Shown here: positions 8,767 through 17,858 of the stretch, piece after piece | How positions within the stretch are numbered: the stretch's first letter is position 1 | Layout of the letters: every line of letters begins with the position of its first letter | DNA from: Hazenella coriacea | GTDB lineage: Bacteria; Bacillota; Bacilli; Thermoactinomycetales; Thermoactinomycetaceae | NCBI RefSeq assembly: GCF_004341825.1 | Contig: NZ_SMAG01000007.1 | Coordinates: forward strand, 1-64,000 | Length of the DNA stretch: 64,000 nt | Direction: 5' to 3' | Notes under the pieces: model-generated | Databases searched by the model: none | What the model saw: the letters and a program-made list of their open reading frames with translations, nothing else | Told to the model about the DNA's origin: nothing | Position numbers and translations under genes: made by a program

Positions 8767-9882
8767 CTACTCTAGGACTTGTTGGTACAACTCTTCATAT
8801 TGTTTCACAATCGCCTCTCCCGAAAAGCATGTACGAGCTCGATCCATTCCTGCTTGTGAAAACTCTAAATAAAGACTCTCATCTAATAAAAGCGAAAGAG
8901 CATCCTTACTCATCTGTTCCACATTTCCAATCTCTGTTAAAAACCCCGTCTGCCCATGAACAACTACTTCTGGTAAACCACCTGCATCAGAACCAATCGT
9001 CGGTACACCACATGCCATCGCTTCTAAAGCGACTAAGCCAAAGCTCTCTTTTTCGGAAGGCAAAATAAGTAGGTCTGCGAGAGACATCAAGGGAGCTACC
9101 TCATCTTGCTTCCCCAAAAAACAGACTTTATTCATTAATCCCAGTTCTCTAGCTTTCTTCATAATATTGGGCATTTCTGGTCCTTCACCTACCAATAGCA
9201 AACGAGCAGGTATCTGCTTTTGCACCTGATAAAAAATATCAATCATATCATTAGGACGTTTGACAGGCCGAAAATTGGAAATATGCAACAGTATTTTTTC
9301 GTGATCATCTGCATATTTGTTACGAATCTCTGTGACATTACGGGGATAATAAACACGCGTATCAACAAAATTATAGATACGATAAATGGAACGATACACT
9401 GGAAAGCTGGCTAAGGTTTGTCTGACTAAATCATCTGAGACCGCCGTAACTGCATCACTATGCTGAATCCCATAACTAATAATATCTTTGAGTGAAGGGT
9501 CTTCTCCTAAAACTGTGATATCTGTTCCATGTAGAGTCGTGACAACTTTTAAATGATCTCCTACCATTTGCTTCGCTAACACAGCAGCGATTGCATGCGG
9601 AATCGCATAGTGGACATGTAGTAAGTCAAGTTGATAAGCCTTGGCTACTTGTGCCATCCGACTGGCTAATGCCAAATCATAGGGTGGGTATTTAAACACT
9701 GCATATCGATTCGCTTCCACCCCATGATAAGATATATTTTCGTGAAACCTTCCCAATCGAAAAGGCATATCATAAGTAATAAAATGAATCTGATGCCCTC
9801 GTTCGGCAAGTAACTTACCTAATTCTGTTGCGACCACTCCTGATCCACCATGAGAAGGGTAGCATGTTATTCCGATACGCAT
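8767..9882 (-). CDS. bshA: N-acetyl-alpha-D-glucosaminyl L-malate synthase
   Basis: BshA is the glycosyltransferase (GT4 family) that transfers GlcNAc from UDP-GlcNAc to L-malate, the first step of bacillithiol synthesis. The opening GITCYPSHGGSGVVATELG is diagnostic, HVHYAIPHA and TTLHGTDIT line the active site, and PSEKESFGLVALEAMACG is the C-terminal nucleotide-sugar motif. The 371-residue length fits. It lies 16 bases downstream of bshB1, so the first two bacillithiol steps are co-transcribed. Confidence 0.96.
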   Translation of the reverse strand: MRIGITCYPSHGGSGVVATELGKLLAERGHQIHFITYDMPFRLGRFHENISYHGVEANRYAVFKYPPYDLALASRMAQVAKAYQLDLLHVHYAIPHAIAAVLAKQMVGDHLKVVTTLHGTDITVLGEDPSLKDIISYGIQHSDAVTAVSDDLVRQTLASFPVYRSIYRIYNFVDTRVYYPRNVTEIRNKYADDHEKILLHISNFRPVKRPNDMIDIFYQVQKQIPARLLLVGEGPEMPNIMKKARELGLMNKVCFLGKQDEVAPLMSLADLLILPSEKESFGLVALEAMACGVPTIGSDAGGLPEVVVHGQTGFLTEIGNVEQMSKDALSLLLDESLYLEFSQAGMDRARTCFSGEAIVKQYEELYQQVLE

Positions 9883-9898
9883 GGAGTACCTCCAACAA

Positions 9899-10603
9899 CT
9901 AAGATCGAGAAATGAGGAAAGACTGTTTGAGTGGACGCGGACTAGCTAACGCCTCTCCATAAGATACTCCAATTTGATGTCCCCATAATTGGTCGCGACC
10001 GCGAATCATCGACAAAAAGGTAGGACTATTTAACGGGGTATCTACTTCTCCAACTTCTCGTTTAAATTGACTTTCAAAAGCAAGTAATGCATTGACTTTT
10101 GTTTCGTACACATCACTAATATCCACAATCACATCAGGAACATGGATATCATTGATAAAATAATGAAACATCTGAGAAACACGATGAACTGGTTCATGTC
10201 CAGGTGTTTCTTTTTTACGGATCGCAGCATCAAACACTGCTTCTTTAACTAAATGACTACAGGCCACATGGTCAGGATGACGATCATCCCAGAACGGAGC
10301 CAATACAATAGTTGGTTTCCATTGTCGAATCACTTGGGTAATTCGTAACAATTGCTCAGGGGTTCCCACTAAACCACGATCAGGAAAACCTAAATTAATA
10401 TGCTCAGTTACACCTAATATGTCAATGGCTCTTTGTGTTTCCACTCTTCGACTTTGTACCGTTCCATTCGAAGATAGCTCTGCTTCTGTCAAGTTACAGA
10501 TTGCAGTCGTAAATCCGGCACGAGCATGTTTGGCTAAAATTCCACCCATTCCGATTTCCACGTCATCGGGATGGGCTCCAAATGCTAATAGGTCAATACT
10601 CAT
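9899..10603 (-). CDS. bshB1: bacillithiol biosynthesis deacetylase BshB1
   Basis: This zinc-dependent LmbE-family deacetylase removes the acetyl group from GlcNAc-malate in bacillithiol synthesis. AHPDDVE (residues 10-16) and HPDHVACS supply zinc ligands, and SRRVETQRAIDILGV is typical of the BshB1 branch. It is 234 residues long. It lies between mgsA and bshA, as in B. subtilis. A second deacetylase of the BshB2 branch is encoded at 61184. Confidence 0.95.
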   Translation of the reverse strand: MSIDLLAFGAHPDDVEIGMGGILAKHARAGFTTAICNLTEAELSSNGTVQSRRVETQRAIDILGVTEHINLGFPDRGLVGTPEQLLRITQVIRQWKPTIVLAPFWDDRHPDHVACSHLVKEAVFDAAIRKKETPGHEPVHRVSQMFHYFINDIHVPDVIVDISDVYETKVNALLAFESQFKREVGEVDTPLNSPTFLSMIRGRDQLWGHQIGVSYGEALASPRPLKQSFLISRS

Positions 10604-10624
10604 TTTATAGTCCTCTCTTTAATA

Positions 10625-11026
10625 TTACCGCTGTTCGATGAGATTTCGCCACGCTAGTTCGCCTTCCTCCACTGCACGAATGAGGATTTCGGCAGAAGCC
10701 ATATTGGTAGCCACTGGGATATTATGAACATCAGCCAATCTCAATAGCGCGAGGATATCTGGTTCATGGGGCTGTGAAGTGAGGGGATCACGAAAAAAGA
10801 TAATCAAATCCATTTGATTTTGAGCAACTAAAGCTCCAATTTGTTGATCTCCCCCCAATGGTCCAGAAAGAAAGCGCTGAACTTTTAGCTGAGTAGCTTC
10901 CATAACCCGACTTCCTGTAGTTCCTGTGGCATACAATTGATGCTTTTTTAATATAGATTCATAAGCAATAGCAAATTGTACCATTCGTTCTTTTCGTTGA
11001 TCATGGGCAATCAATGCGATATTCAC
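10625..11026 (-). CDS. mgsA: methylglyoxal synthase
   Basis: MgsA converts dihydroxyacetone phosphate to methylglyoxal and phosphate, a bypass used when sugar phosphates build up. The 133-residue protein has the catalytic [11 protein letters not shown] segment, the FFRDPL stretch and the VATNMASAE end of the fold. Its neighbours bshB1 and bshA are fitting, because bacillithiol takes part in methylglyoxal detoxification in Bacillus; that link is known biology, not shown here. Confidence 0.96.
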   Translation of the reverse strand: MNIALIAHDQRKERMVQFAIAYESILKKHQLYATGTTGSRVMEATQLKVQRFLSGPLGGDQQIGALVAQNQMDLIIFFRDPLTSQPHEPDILALLRLADVHNIPVATNMASAEILIRAVEEGELAWRNLIEQR

Positions 11027-11065
11027 TTATTTCACCTCTATATAAGATCGAGCACCTTTTCCTAC

Positions 11066-11866
11066 TTATATATCTAGGATATGTTCAAGACCAAAGATCA
11101 GATGGTCTATGTCCATCACTTTTTCAATAGCTAACTGGACTCCAGGCATGAATGACTCCCGATTGAAGGAATCATGACGAATCGTTAATAACTGTCCTGA
11201 TCCACCAAATAAAACCTCTTGATGGGCCACTAATCCAGGTAATCGAACACTGTGAATTCGGAAACCTTGTGTATAAGCTCCTCTAGCCCCTTCTAATCGC
11301 TCAGTCTCTTCAGGGTGGCCTTGTCTAAACTCAGGTCGTTGTTGAGCAATCATTTCAGCAGTCTTCATCGCTGTTCCTGAGGGAGCATCTAATTTTTGGT
11401 CATGGTGAGACTCTATGATTTCCACATGTGGAAGATACTTAGCTGCCTTCATTGCAAAATCCATCATCATCACGGCTCCAATGGCAAAGTTAGGAGCCAC
11501 AATTGTTCCCACCTTATGCTGATCACAAAGAATGCGAATTTCCTCCAAATCTTCTTCCGTCAGTCCGCTTGTCCCAACTACAGGACGAACCCCAGATTGA
11601 ATCGCCAGCTCCATATGATCCTTCACTACATATGGGGTCGTAAAATCAACGAGTACATCTGCCTCATGTTTAGCCAAAGCATCCATGAGAGACCTTTCAA
11701 AACTGATATCTAAAGACTTTAATCCAAGTACTTCCCCCACATCTTGTCCTTCTTGGGAGCGAGATATTGCACTCACTAAAGACATATGGTCAGATTGAGT
11801 GATCATTTTCACAGCTTCTCGTCCCATTTTTCCATTGGCTCCAGCTACGATGACACGAATACTCAT
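11066..11866 (-). CDS. dapB: 4-hydroxy-tetrahydrodipicolinate reductase
   Basis: DapB performs the NAD(P)H-dependent step of the lysine/diaminopimelate pathway; its product is also close to dipicolinate, the spore-core solute. The N-terminal GANGKMGREAV is the nucleotide-binding loop and EIIESHHDQKLDAPSGTA is the substrate-binding signature. The length (266) is normal. It follows the MazG-type gene by 32 bases and precedes mgsA. Confidence 0.97.
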   Translation of the reverse strand: MSIRVIVAGANGKMGREAVKMITQSDHMSLVSAISRSQEGQDVGEVLGLKSLDISFERSLMDALAKHEADVLVDFTTPYVVKDHMELAIQSGVRPVVGTSGLTEEDLEEIRILCDQHKVGTIVAPNFAIGAVMMMDFAMKAAKYLPHVEIIESHHDQKLDAPSGTAMKTAEMIAQQRPEFRQGHPEETERLEGARGAYTQGFRIHSVRLPGLVAHQEVLFGGSGQLLTIRHDSFNRESFMPGVQLAIEKVMDIDHLIFGLEHILDI

Positions 11867-11898
11867 GATTCTTTCTCTCCTCTATCCCTTGTTCTCGA

Positions 11899-12231
11899 TT
11901 AGGCTTCATCTTTACGAGTCCATCGTTCTGCATCACGAGTCCGATATTTGTTCATAACCTCATCAAAAGCTTGTTCTAAATCAATATTGAGTGAATTAGC
12001 AAAACAAGTGATAATAAAGAGAAGATCTCCTAATTCATTTTGAATCGAGTTTTCCTCTTCACCTGGCTTTTTTGGTTTTTCTCCATAATGGTGATTCACT
12101 TCTCTCGCTAACTCTCCTACTTCTTCTGTCATCCGAGCTAGCATCGATAAAGGATGAAAATATCCTTCCTTAAATTGACTAATATAGTCATCTACCTCTT
12201 TTTGCATCTCTTTAAACGTTTTCTCAGACAT
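11899..12231 (-). CDS. ypjD: MazG-like nucleotide pyrophosphohydrolase (YpjD type)
   Basis: This 110-residue all-alpha NTP pyrophosphohydrolase of the MazG/YpjD type probably cleans up non-canonical nucleotides. The metal-binding acidic helices are visible as EEVGELAREV and NELGDLLFIITCFAN. The start at 12231 is preferred because AGGGGG lies eight bases ahead of it; the longer frame to 12285 has no ribosome site. Its order next to dapB and opposite a YitT-family gene matches ypjD/ypjC of B. subtilis. Confidence 0.88.
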   Translation of the reverse strand: MSEKTFKEMQKEVDDYISQFKEGYFHPLSMLARMTEEVGELAREVNHHYGEKPKKPGEEENSIQNELGDLLFIITCFANSLNIDLEQAFDEVMNKYRTRDAERWTRKDEA

Positions 12232-12296
12232 CTGAACATCCCCCTCACACTTTCTCATGTTAACTGATTCCCCAAATGAACTCAATCAAAGGTACA

Positions 12297-12325
12297 TTGA
12301 TAAACTATATGAGGGCATGTATAAT
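12297..12325 (+). promoter_or_regulatory. sigma-A promoter of the YitT-family gene
   Basis: TTGATA (12297-12302), a 17-base spacer and a perfect TATAAT (12320-12325) stand 44 bases before the start codon. Confidence 0.85.
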
Positions 12326-12369
12326 ATAGCGGGATTATAAGTATATGGTAAAGAAGAGGCGACAGTTCC

Positions 12370-13254
12370 ATGACACACAAAATAACACTTCATATTCGTA
12401 ATATCTTCATCATTTTGCTCGGTTCAACCATTTTTGCAATCGGGATTAATTACTTTGCCATCCCCAACCAATTAGCTGAAGGTGGCTTTACAGGGATTGC
12501 ACTGATCCTAAATTATCTATTTGATTGGTCTCCTGGGCTATTAATTTTCATTCTAAATATCCCTCTCTTATTTGTTGGGTATAAAGTATTTGGTAAACGA
12601 ACCCTTGTTTACACCATCGTTGGGATTTCAGGTGTATCCATTATGCTTGAATTAACCAAAAGCTTAGCCGAAAATACAAAACCACTGGGTGATCTCCTTC
12701 TAGTGGCTTTATATACAGGTGTCTTAACCGGAATTGGATTAGGTATGATCTTCCGTGTAGGGGGAACAACTGGCGGCGTTGATATTATTGCACGCCTTGT
12801 CAATAAATACTTTGGGTGGAGTATTGGTCGGACTATGTTCTTATTTGACCTCGCAGTGATTTCATCTACTATTTTCTTATTCAATTTACAGATGGCCATG
12901 TATACACTAGTCGCTGTATTCGTAGGTGCTCGGGTTATTGATTTTGTAGTCGAAGGACTAAGCGCCTCGAAAGCAGCCATGATCATCTCCAATTCAGCTC
13001 AAGATGTAGCCACCACCATTACACAAAAAATGGGTCGAGGTGTAACGATTCTCAAAGGCAAGGGCGCATATACAGGTGCAGAAAAAGAGGTACTCTATGT
13101 CGTTGTAGCACCCAACGAAATGCCAAAACTAAAGCAAATTGTTCATGAAAGAGATCCCTATGCATTTGTCGTTGTTAATGATGCACGTGATGTTCATGGT
13201 GAAGGCTTCTCTTTTGAACGAACAGATCAAGATCACCCGAATCCCCATCAATGA
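12370..13254 (+). CDS. ypjC: YitT family membrane protein (YpjC-like)
   Basis: A 294-residue integral membrane protein with five or six hydrophobic segments in the first ~200 residues, including conserved GGTTGGVDIIARL, then a soluble C-terminal DUF2179 domain (about residues 205-290, ending in the DARDVHGEGF element). The family is widespread in Firmicutes and lacks a settled function; transport is suspected. It has its own promoter and terminator, and runs opposite to the ypjD-dapB cluster, the same arrangement as ypjC in B. subtilis. Confidence 0.88.
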   Translation: MTHKITLHIRNIFIILLGSTIFAIGINYFAIPNQLAEGGFTGIALILNYLFDWSPGLLIFILNIPLLFVGYKVFGKRTLVYTIVGISGVSIMLELTKSLAENTKPLGDLLLVALYTGVLTGIGLGMIFRVGGTTGGVDIIARLVNKYFGWSIGRTMFLFDLAVISSTIFLFNLQMAMYTLVAVFVGARVIDFVVEGLSASKAAMIISNSAQDVATTITQKMGRGVTILKGKGAYTGAEKEVLYVVVAPNEMPKLKQIVHERDPYAFVVVNDARDVHGEGFSFERTDQDHPNPHQ

Positions 13255-13272
13255 TTGATGGGGATTTTTTTA
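13240..13272 (+). terminator. terminator of the YitT-family gene
   Basis: The stem AATCCCCATCA/TGATGGGGATT is followed by a run of T. The stem begins inside the last codons of the gene. Confidence 0.9.
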
Positions 13273-13365
13273 TAAATAACAGTCAGTTTTTTCAATTTAA
13301 TGCATATCTTTAAAAGGAAATCAACCATTTCACTACAGTCTTAGATGTAGAAAGGAGAGAATCGA

Positions 13366-13767
13366 TTGCTTTCCGACCGCTTAACCCAACTTCGGAAACA
13401 AAAAAAGCTCACCATCGAAGAAGCAGCTTCTAAGATGAACATGAACTCCTTATCACTACACAAATTTGAAAAAGGTAGCAGAGAACCAAGCCTACATAAT
13501 CTGTGTCGGATCGCCGACTTTTACAGCGTTTCTTTAGATGAACTTGTAGGTCGTAATTGGCACCCCATCTTTGAAGAGTTAGTCTACTTTACAGATGAAG
13601 AGATTGCTCTTATGATTCGAGCCATCAACGCTAAAATGGTCCGTCTGGAAAAAGGGATTGAGCTAGATCAACATATAAACTTACCATTTTCCCTTTGGTA
13701 TAATGAATTAGAAGGATGTAAAGAAGTTATTAAAAAATTGAGTCAATCAAAAGCCATAGAGGGCTAA
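13366..13767 (+). CDS. Xre-family transcriptional regulator
   Basis: A 133-residue DNA-binding protein. An N-terminal helix-turn-helix of the Cro/C1 type fills residues 4-60 (LTIEEAASKMNMNSLSLHKFEKG, then ADFYSVSLDELVG). The C-terminal ~70 residues are helical with no recognised effector domain. The start is a TTG behind AAGGAGAG. It is monocistronic, closed by its own terminator. The target is unknown; no clear operator was seen nearby. Confidence 0.85.
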   Translation: MLSDRLTQLRKQKKLTIEEAASKMNMNSLSLHKFEKGSREPSLHNLCRIADFYSVSLDELVGRNWHPIFEELVYFTDEEIALMIRAINAKMVRLEKGIELDQHINLPFSLWYNELEGCKEVIKKLSQSKAIEG

Positions 13768-13784
13768 AGACCAACCATTTTGAC

Positions 13785-13813
13785 TACTTCTCCAATTGGG
13801 AGAAGTTTTTGTT
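13785..13813 (+). terminator. terminator of the Xre gene
   Basis: ACTTCTCC/GGGAGAAG hairpin with a four-base AATT loop, followed by TTTTTGTTT. Confidence 0.9.
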
Positions 13814-13833
13814 TATAGCACAATTTTTTAAGA

Positions 13834-13884
13834 CAAAAAGTAAGCATGAGTCTTACGTCGACGATAGTTCATGCTTACTTTTTG
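13834..13884. terminator. long bidirectional hairpin
   Basis: A perfect 16-bp inverted repeat (CAAAAAGTAAGCATGA / TCATGCTTACTTTTTG) surrounds a 19-base loop. The A/T tracts at its ends make it a plausible terminator on both strands between the convergent Xre and ypjB genes. Confidence 0.7.
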
Positions 13885-13936
13885 CTTATACAGAGTTTCA
13901 ATTTCCAATCATGGATACTCACTCATTCTTCCACGA

Positions 13937-14728
13937 TCACTCATCCATCCTCACCTGATATCTCGTCCAACTTACATAAGTCAGTACACCTGCAATAAAA
14001 CTACTTACCCAAAAAATAAATACTTGAACAGAAACCCCACTAATCTCTTGAGTCACAGCCATCACATCTTTTTCAGTCCCGAAAAATAAAGGTTGTAAAA
14101 GAGTTTCTAGTTGTTTAACTCCCTGATCCAACTTAGACAAATCAGTCTGTTTTTCAATGAATGTGAGTAGTGAATCTACTTTATGTACCGTTGAAGGGCT
14201 TTTCGTTATGACTAATGCGGGACGAACCATGTGATATTCATCCAACAATTGCTTCACAGCTTCCTGGACTGAATCCAAATCCTTCTGCACAATTGCTTCT
14301 TTGATATGTTGGATATGTTTCTTCATCGGATCATAATATCGTTTCCATAAAGGTTGGTGAGGATGAGATACTGCATCAAAGGCTACTTGTAAGCGGATCG
14401 CTGAGACCCTGATTTCTTCTTCATTGGGCGTAATACGATTGAGCTGATGTTCTAAATCTAAAATGACATTAGATAACTCATGAATAGCCTCAATACTCAG
14501 GTTTTTATCAGATAAATTGGACTTTGAAAATTGATTGGCAAGAATAGCTAATTGGGTTTTCGCCTCTAGATAATCTCCTTTATCAATCCATTTGACGACT
14601 AGATTCGCTGTTCGAGACCAACTCTCACTCTCTTTTTGGAAATCCGTACTTGCCAAAGTAATCGGTTGGAATAGGAAATAGATAAGAAAACTACAGAGAA
14701 AGAGATATCCCCTAACTCGAGTAAACAC
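13937..14728 (-). CDS. ypjB: sporulation protein YpjB
   Basis: A 263-residue exported protein with an N-terminal signal (residues 5-27), a long helical extracytoplasmic region and one C-terminal membrane segment (about 235-257, VFIFWVSSFIAGVLTYV). This is the layout of the Spore_YpjB family, whose B. subtilis member is sporulation-related with no known mechanism. It follows ypjA and the qcr genes, as in B. subtilis, but a terminator at 14799-14826 separates it from ypjA, so it may have its own promoter. Confidence 0.82.
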   Translation of the reverse strand: MFTRVRGYLFLCSFLIYFLFQPITLASTDFQKESESWSRTANLVVKWIDKGDYLEAKTQLAILANQFSKSNLSDKNLSIEAIHELSNVILDLEHQLNRITPNEEEIRVSAIRLQVAFDAVSHPHQPLWKRYYDPMKKHIQHIKEAIVQKDLDSVQEAVKQLLDEYHMVRPALVITKSPSTVHKVDSLLTFIEKQTDLSKLDQGVKQLETLLQPLFFGTEKDVMAVTQEISGVSVQVFIFWVSSFIAGVLTYVSWTRYQVRMDE

Positions 14729-14798
14729 CCTTTCTCCCTCCCCTCGTTAACCCTTTTTATCAATCTATTCAGTTTGTCCAATTTAATATGTCTTCCAA

Positions 14799-14826
14799 TA
14801 AAAAAAGCCGGACTATCTTCCGACTT
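14799..14826 (-). terminator. terminator between ypjA and ypjB
   Basis: AAGTCGGA/TCCGGCTT stem (one mismatch) followed by a T run on the minus strand, about 120 bases after the ypjA stop. Confidence 0.75.
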
Positions 14827-14945
14827 TTCGCACACCATATAGTGTTGATGTTCAATGAGATATGAAAGTTTTACATAAAAAATGACTTTATCTAATTCAT
14901 CGACCATCTAAATTCATCTGTTCGTTTTATTATCAACATAGCTGT

Positions 14946-15566
14946 TTATGACTTTATTCCTTGCAGTTCTTTTCTCATTTGTAAAATAGTGAAAAGAAAT
15001 ATCGTGACTAAGCTAAGTATAAAGGTAAACCAGCCGACCCAATGAATAAATGGTTCCAACGTTGGAGCCACCCAAGGATGAATTTTTAAACCATAATCTA
15101 ATCCATCATTGAGTAAGGTCCATCCTGAAACAATCAAAATTTCCTTGACTCCATATGTATAAAACGGTGAGTATAACAAAGCTTGCGCCGCCATTCCTAA
15201 ATGCGACCCAATCAGCATCCAATGCTGCCATGTCAAAGCATCCATAAATGGACGATCATCTAATGCTCCACCCCAAATAATCATGACAACTGCCCAAATT
15301 CCATATTTAAATAGAGTGATTGATGCAAAAGATTCCATTAAAGGGCTGCGCCGAGATAACAGATAAAGAAGTAAGACCATCGTAAAAAATGCACTAGCTG
15401 TAGGACTATCTGGAACAAAAATGATTAGACTTGGCTCAGTAATAGCCAATTGATTTTTATACCAGTAAAACCCATAAATAGAACCAAATAAGTTAATGAT
15501 AAAAAGGATCCATAAGAACCATGAGCTCATCAATAGTGAACGAAAATGAAACCAAAGGAGTTTCAC
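14946..15566 (-). CDS. ypjA: DUF1405 membrane protein YpjA
   Basis: A 206-residue polytopic membrane protein with about six hydrophobic segments. Its position directly after qcrC and the family features (FLWILFIINLFGSIYGFYWY opening, VPDSPTASAFF in the first loop) match the DUF1405/YpjA family. The function is unknown; its conserved link to the cytochrome bc genes suggests a role near the respiratory chain, which is inference. A terminator after qcrC lies between them. Confidence 0.83.
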   Translation of the reverse strand: MKLLWFHFRSLLMSSWFLWILFIINLFGSIYGFYWYKNQLAITEPSLIIFVPDSPTASAFFTMVLLLYLLSRRSPLMESFASITLFKYGIWAVVMIIWGGALDDRPFMDALTWQHWMLIGSHLGMAAQALLYSPFYTYGVKEILIVSGWTLLNDGLDYGLKIHPWVAPTLEPFIHWVGWFTFILSLVTIFLFTILQMRKELQGIKS

Positions 15567-15605
15567 CGTTTATTCCTCCTTTCATCTAGATTTTATTTTA
15601 CATGA

Positions 15606-15636
15606 TAAAAACCTGGCTGCCAAAAAGCAACCAGGT
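15606..15636 (-). terminator. terminator of the qcr operon
   Basis: ACCTGGTTGC/GGCAGCCAGGT stem with a T5 loop and TTTTATC behind it on the minus strand, 20 bases after qcrC. Confidence 0.9.
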
Positions 15637-15656
15637 TGGGTTGGAATGAGTACAAA

Positions 15657-16463
15657 TTATTTTTGCTTTTGTTTCATTAACCAGTCAACGAGTACTTTTT
15701 TCTGCTCCTCACTACCTTGGAACATACCAGCTGGCATTGCACCGCGACCGTTATCAATGATATCAATCATATCTTCGGCAGTTAATGTTTTGTCACCCTT
15801 CATCCGGTCACCTACACCGAGAAGACCAGGACCACCTACACCCTGTAATTGGTCACCATGGCATGTAATACATGCACTTTGGGAATAAAGTTTATAACCT
15901 TCTTCATATTTACCAACTACCTGTGTATTTTTAGGTACAGGTCCTGCAGAAGAAATTAATTGAGCTTCATGTTCATATTCAGCTGCCCAAGTAAGTGCAG
16001 CTACCGAAATTAGCGCGATAACCATTAAGCCAGTAGTAACTGGACGCTTCAGAGGTTGACGCTCTTTACTACGATCCAACCAAGGAGCTAGGAATAATCC
16101 CATAAACAAAATGAAAGGAACAACTAAAGTACCGATTACTACATAATCTCCAGATGCCCATTTGTATTTAAGCAATTGGTACAAGAATAAGAAGTACCAG
16201 TCTGGAACAGGCAAGAAACTGGTGTTTGTGGGGTCAGCCACTTCACCCAGTGGTGGTTCTTCTGCCATAACCAAAGTCATAAATCCAACTAAGAAGACGG
16301 CAGCTACCATCCATTCTTTTAATAAAAAGTCAGGAAAAAATGCTTCAGTTTTACCTGGAAACTCAGAATAGTCCTTGGGATATAACTTCGGACGGTCTGC
16401 ACGAACGCGCGAGTCTCCCACATAGTGGACTTGCTTTTGGTTTCCGTCTTGTTGGTTTGCCAA
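15657..16463 (-). CDS. qcrC: menaquinol:cytochrome c reductase, cytochrome b/c subunit
   Basis: QcrC fuses the subunit-IV part of a b6f-like complex to a cytochrome c. Residues ~45-155 hold three membrane segments with the PVPDWYFLFLYQLLKY quinol-site region (the PDWY form of PEWY). After a fourth membrane helix the C-terminal ~90 residues carry the haem site CITCH and the GRGAMPAGMF axial methionine region. The 268-residue length matches the Bacillus protein. It is last in qcrABC and works in the membrane, passing electrons from menaquinol to cytochrome c. Confidence 0.97.
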   Translation of the reverse strand: MANQQDGNQKQVHYVGDSRVRADRPKLYPKDYSEFPGKTEAFFPDFLLKEWMVAAVFLVGFMTLVMAEEPPLGEVADPTNTSFLPVPDWYFLFLYQLLKYKWASGDYVVIGTLVVPFILFMGLFLAPWLDRSKERQPLKRPVTTGLMVIALISVAALTWAAEYEHEAQLISSAGPVPKNTQVVGKYEEGYKLYSQSACITCHGDQLQGVGGPGLLGVGDRMKGDKTLTAEDMIDIIDNGRGAMPAGMFQGSEEQKKVLVDWLMKQKQK

Positions 16464-16488
16464 GTGGATCCCTCCTCACACGCAGACC

Positions 16489-17160
16489 TTATAGTGGGCC
16501 TGAGATGCCCTGACGACGAATTAATAAGAAATGGGCTCCCAACAGTCCTAATAGAGCCGCTGGTAAGAAGAATACATGTAGGGCAAAGAAACGAGCAATC
16601 GTTTGAGCACCTACGATATCTCCACCTTGAAGGAACGTTGCAATATAAGGTCCTAAGTAAGGAACAGAAGCGGCAATCTCAACCCCAACCTTGGTAGCAA
16701 AATAAGCTTTATTGTCCCAAGGTAAGAGATAGCCAGTAAATCCTAGACCTAACATTACAAAGAAAATGGACATACCAATCACCCAGTTAAATTCACGTGG
16801 GTTTTTGTATGAACCGGTGAAGAATACACGTAAAGTATGCAAGAAGAGCATAACGATGGCTACACTCGCACCCCAGTGATGCATTCCCCGTACGATGGCG
16901 CCCATAGCCACCTCATTTTGTAAGTACTGAACACTTGCATGGGCATTAACAATATCCGGAACATAGTTCATTGCCAGAAACATCCCGGAAAGGATTTGAA
17001 TGACAACTACGAAAAATGTCAATCCACCAAAGCAATAAATAAATGCTGAAAAATGGTGGGCAGGGTTCACGTGTTCTGGCACCTCGTGATCTGCTATATC
17101 TCGCCATAATGGCGTAACGTCAATGCGTTCATCTACCCAATCATAAATGGCGCGCAGCAT
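16489..17160 (-). CDS. qcrB: menaquinol:cytochrome c reductase, cytochrome b subunit
   Basis: A 223-residue b6-type cytochrome b with four membrane helices. Histidines in HHWGASVAIVMLFLHTLRVFF and in the last helix (FALHVFFLPAALLGLLGAHF) are the expected ligands of the two b haems. The short, split form is typical of Firmicutes, with the rest of cytochrome b in QcrC. It sits 27 bases after qcrA. Confidence 0.97.
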   Translation of the reverse strand: MLRAIYDWVDERIDVTPLWRDIADHEVPEHVNPAHHFSAFIYCFGGLTFFVVVIQILSGMFLAMNYVPDIVNAHASVQYLQNEVAMGAIVRGMHHWGASVAIVMLFLHTLRVFFTGSYKNPREFNWVIGMSIFFVMLGLGFTGYLLPWDNKAYFATKVGVEIAASVPYLGPYIATFLQGGDIVGAQTIARFFALHVFFLPAALLGLLGAHFLLIRRQGISGPL

Positions 17161-17187
17161 CTATGCTACACCTCCCATCACCGCACA

Positions 17188-17691
17188 TTATCCTTTAACT
17201 ACTGGGCCAATCAATAAGTTACCGTTTTCAACTTTAATCTTATACTTATCTAACGGTTTATTTGGTGGGCTTCCAGGAAGGTTGACTCCATTAGCATCAT
17301 AACGCCCAAAGTGACAAGGACAGAAAAACTCGTTCTTGAATTGGGGGTTACCTTCCCAGCTTACCGTACAGCCCAAGTGTTTACAGATGGGGGATAGAGC
17401 AACGATCTCTCCAGCTTTATCCTTAAATACCCACGCTGTAAATGGTTCCCCTTTTTCAGGTACATACCAACCATCTTTGCGCCCTTGAACTACGAAACTA
17501 ACCGATTTAGGTCTTTCAGTAATTTCACTGACTGGTAGATTGACATCAATAAAAGTCTCATCTCCACCTTGTTTCAGTACAGGGTCAACTGCAAAGCGCA
17601 CCATTGGAAATAACATCCCAGATGCAAGGAACCCAGCTGTCCCACCCAATGTGTAAGTTAAAAATTGACGGCGGGAAACTTTCTTACTCAC
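17188..17691 (-). CDS. qcrA: menaquinol:cytochrome c reductase, Rieske iron-sulfur subunit
   Basis: This 167-residue Rieske protein has the 2Fe-2S motifs CKHLGC and CPCHFG, with two Cys-His pairs and extra Cys forming the disulfide. The N-terminus SRRQFLTYTLGGTAGF is a twin-arginine (Tat-like) export and anchor sequence. First gene of qcrABC. The 167-base gap upstream separates it from ypiF and could hold the operon promoter, which I could not pin down. Confidence 0.97.
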   Translation of the reverse strand: MSKKVSRRQFLTYTLGGTAGFLASGMLFPMVRFAVDPVLKQGGDETFIDVNLPVSEITERPKSVSFVVQGRKDGWYVPEKGEPFTAWVFKDKAGEIVALSPICKHLGCTVSWEGNPQFKNEFFCPCHFGRYDANGVNLPGSPPNKPLDKYKIKVENGNLLIGPVVKG

Positions 17692-17858
17692 GACTCGTCC
17701 GACCTCCTTCTATACGGTATAACCGTCCACTCGGACCGGAACCTTGTTTAACTTGCTAGGACAAATTACTCTTTTACTAGGACATATACATGATAGCGAA
17801 TGCCCCTTGAAAAAGTCAAGGAATGAGCTGTGAATATCAGACGACAAAATCCTAACTT

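Noticed and set aside
12609-12992. 127-codon minus-strand frame inside the YitT-family gene
   Set aside because: It is the antisense shadow of a well-supported membrane protein gene and has no ribosome site or conserved motif.
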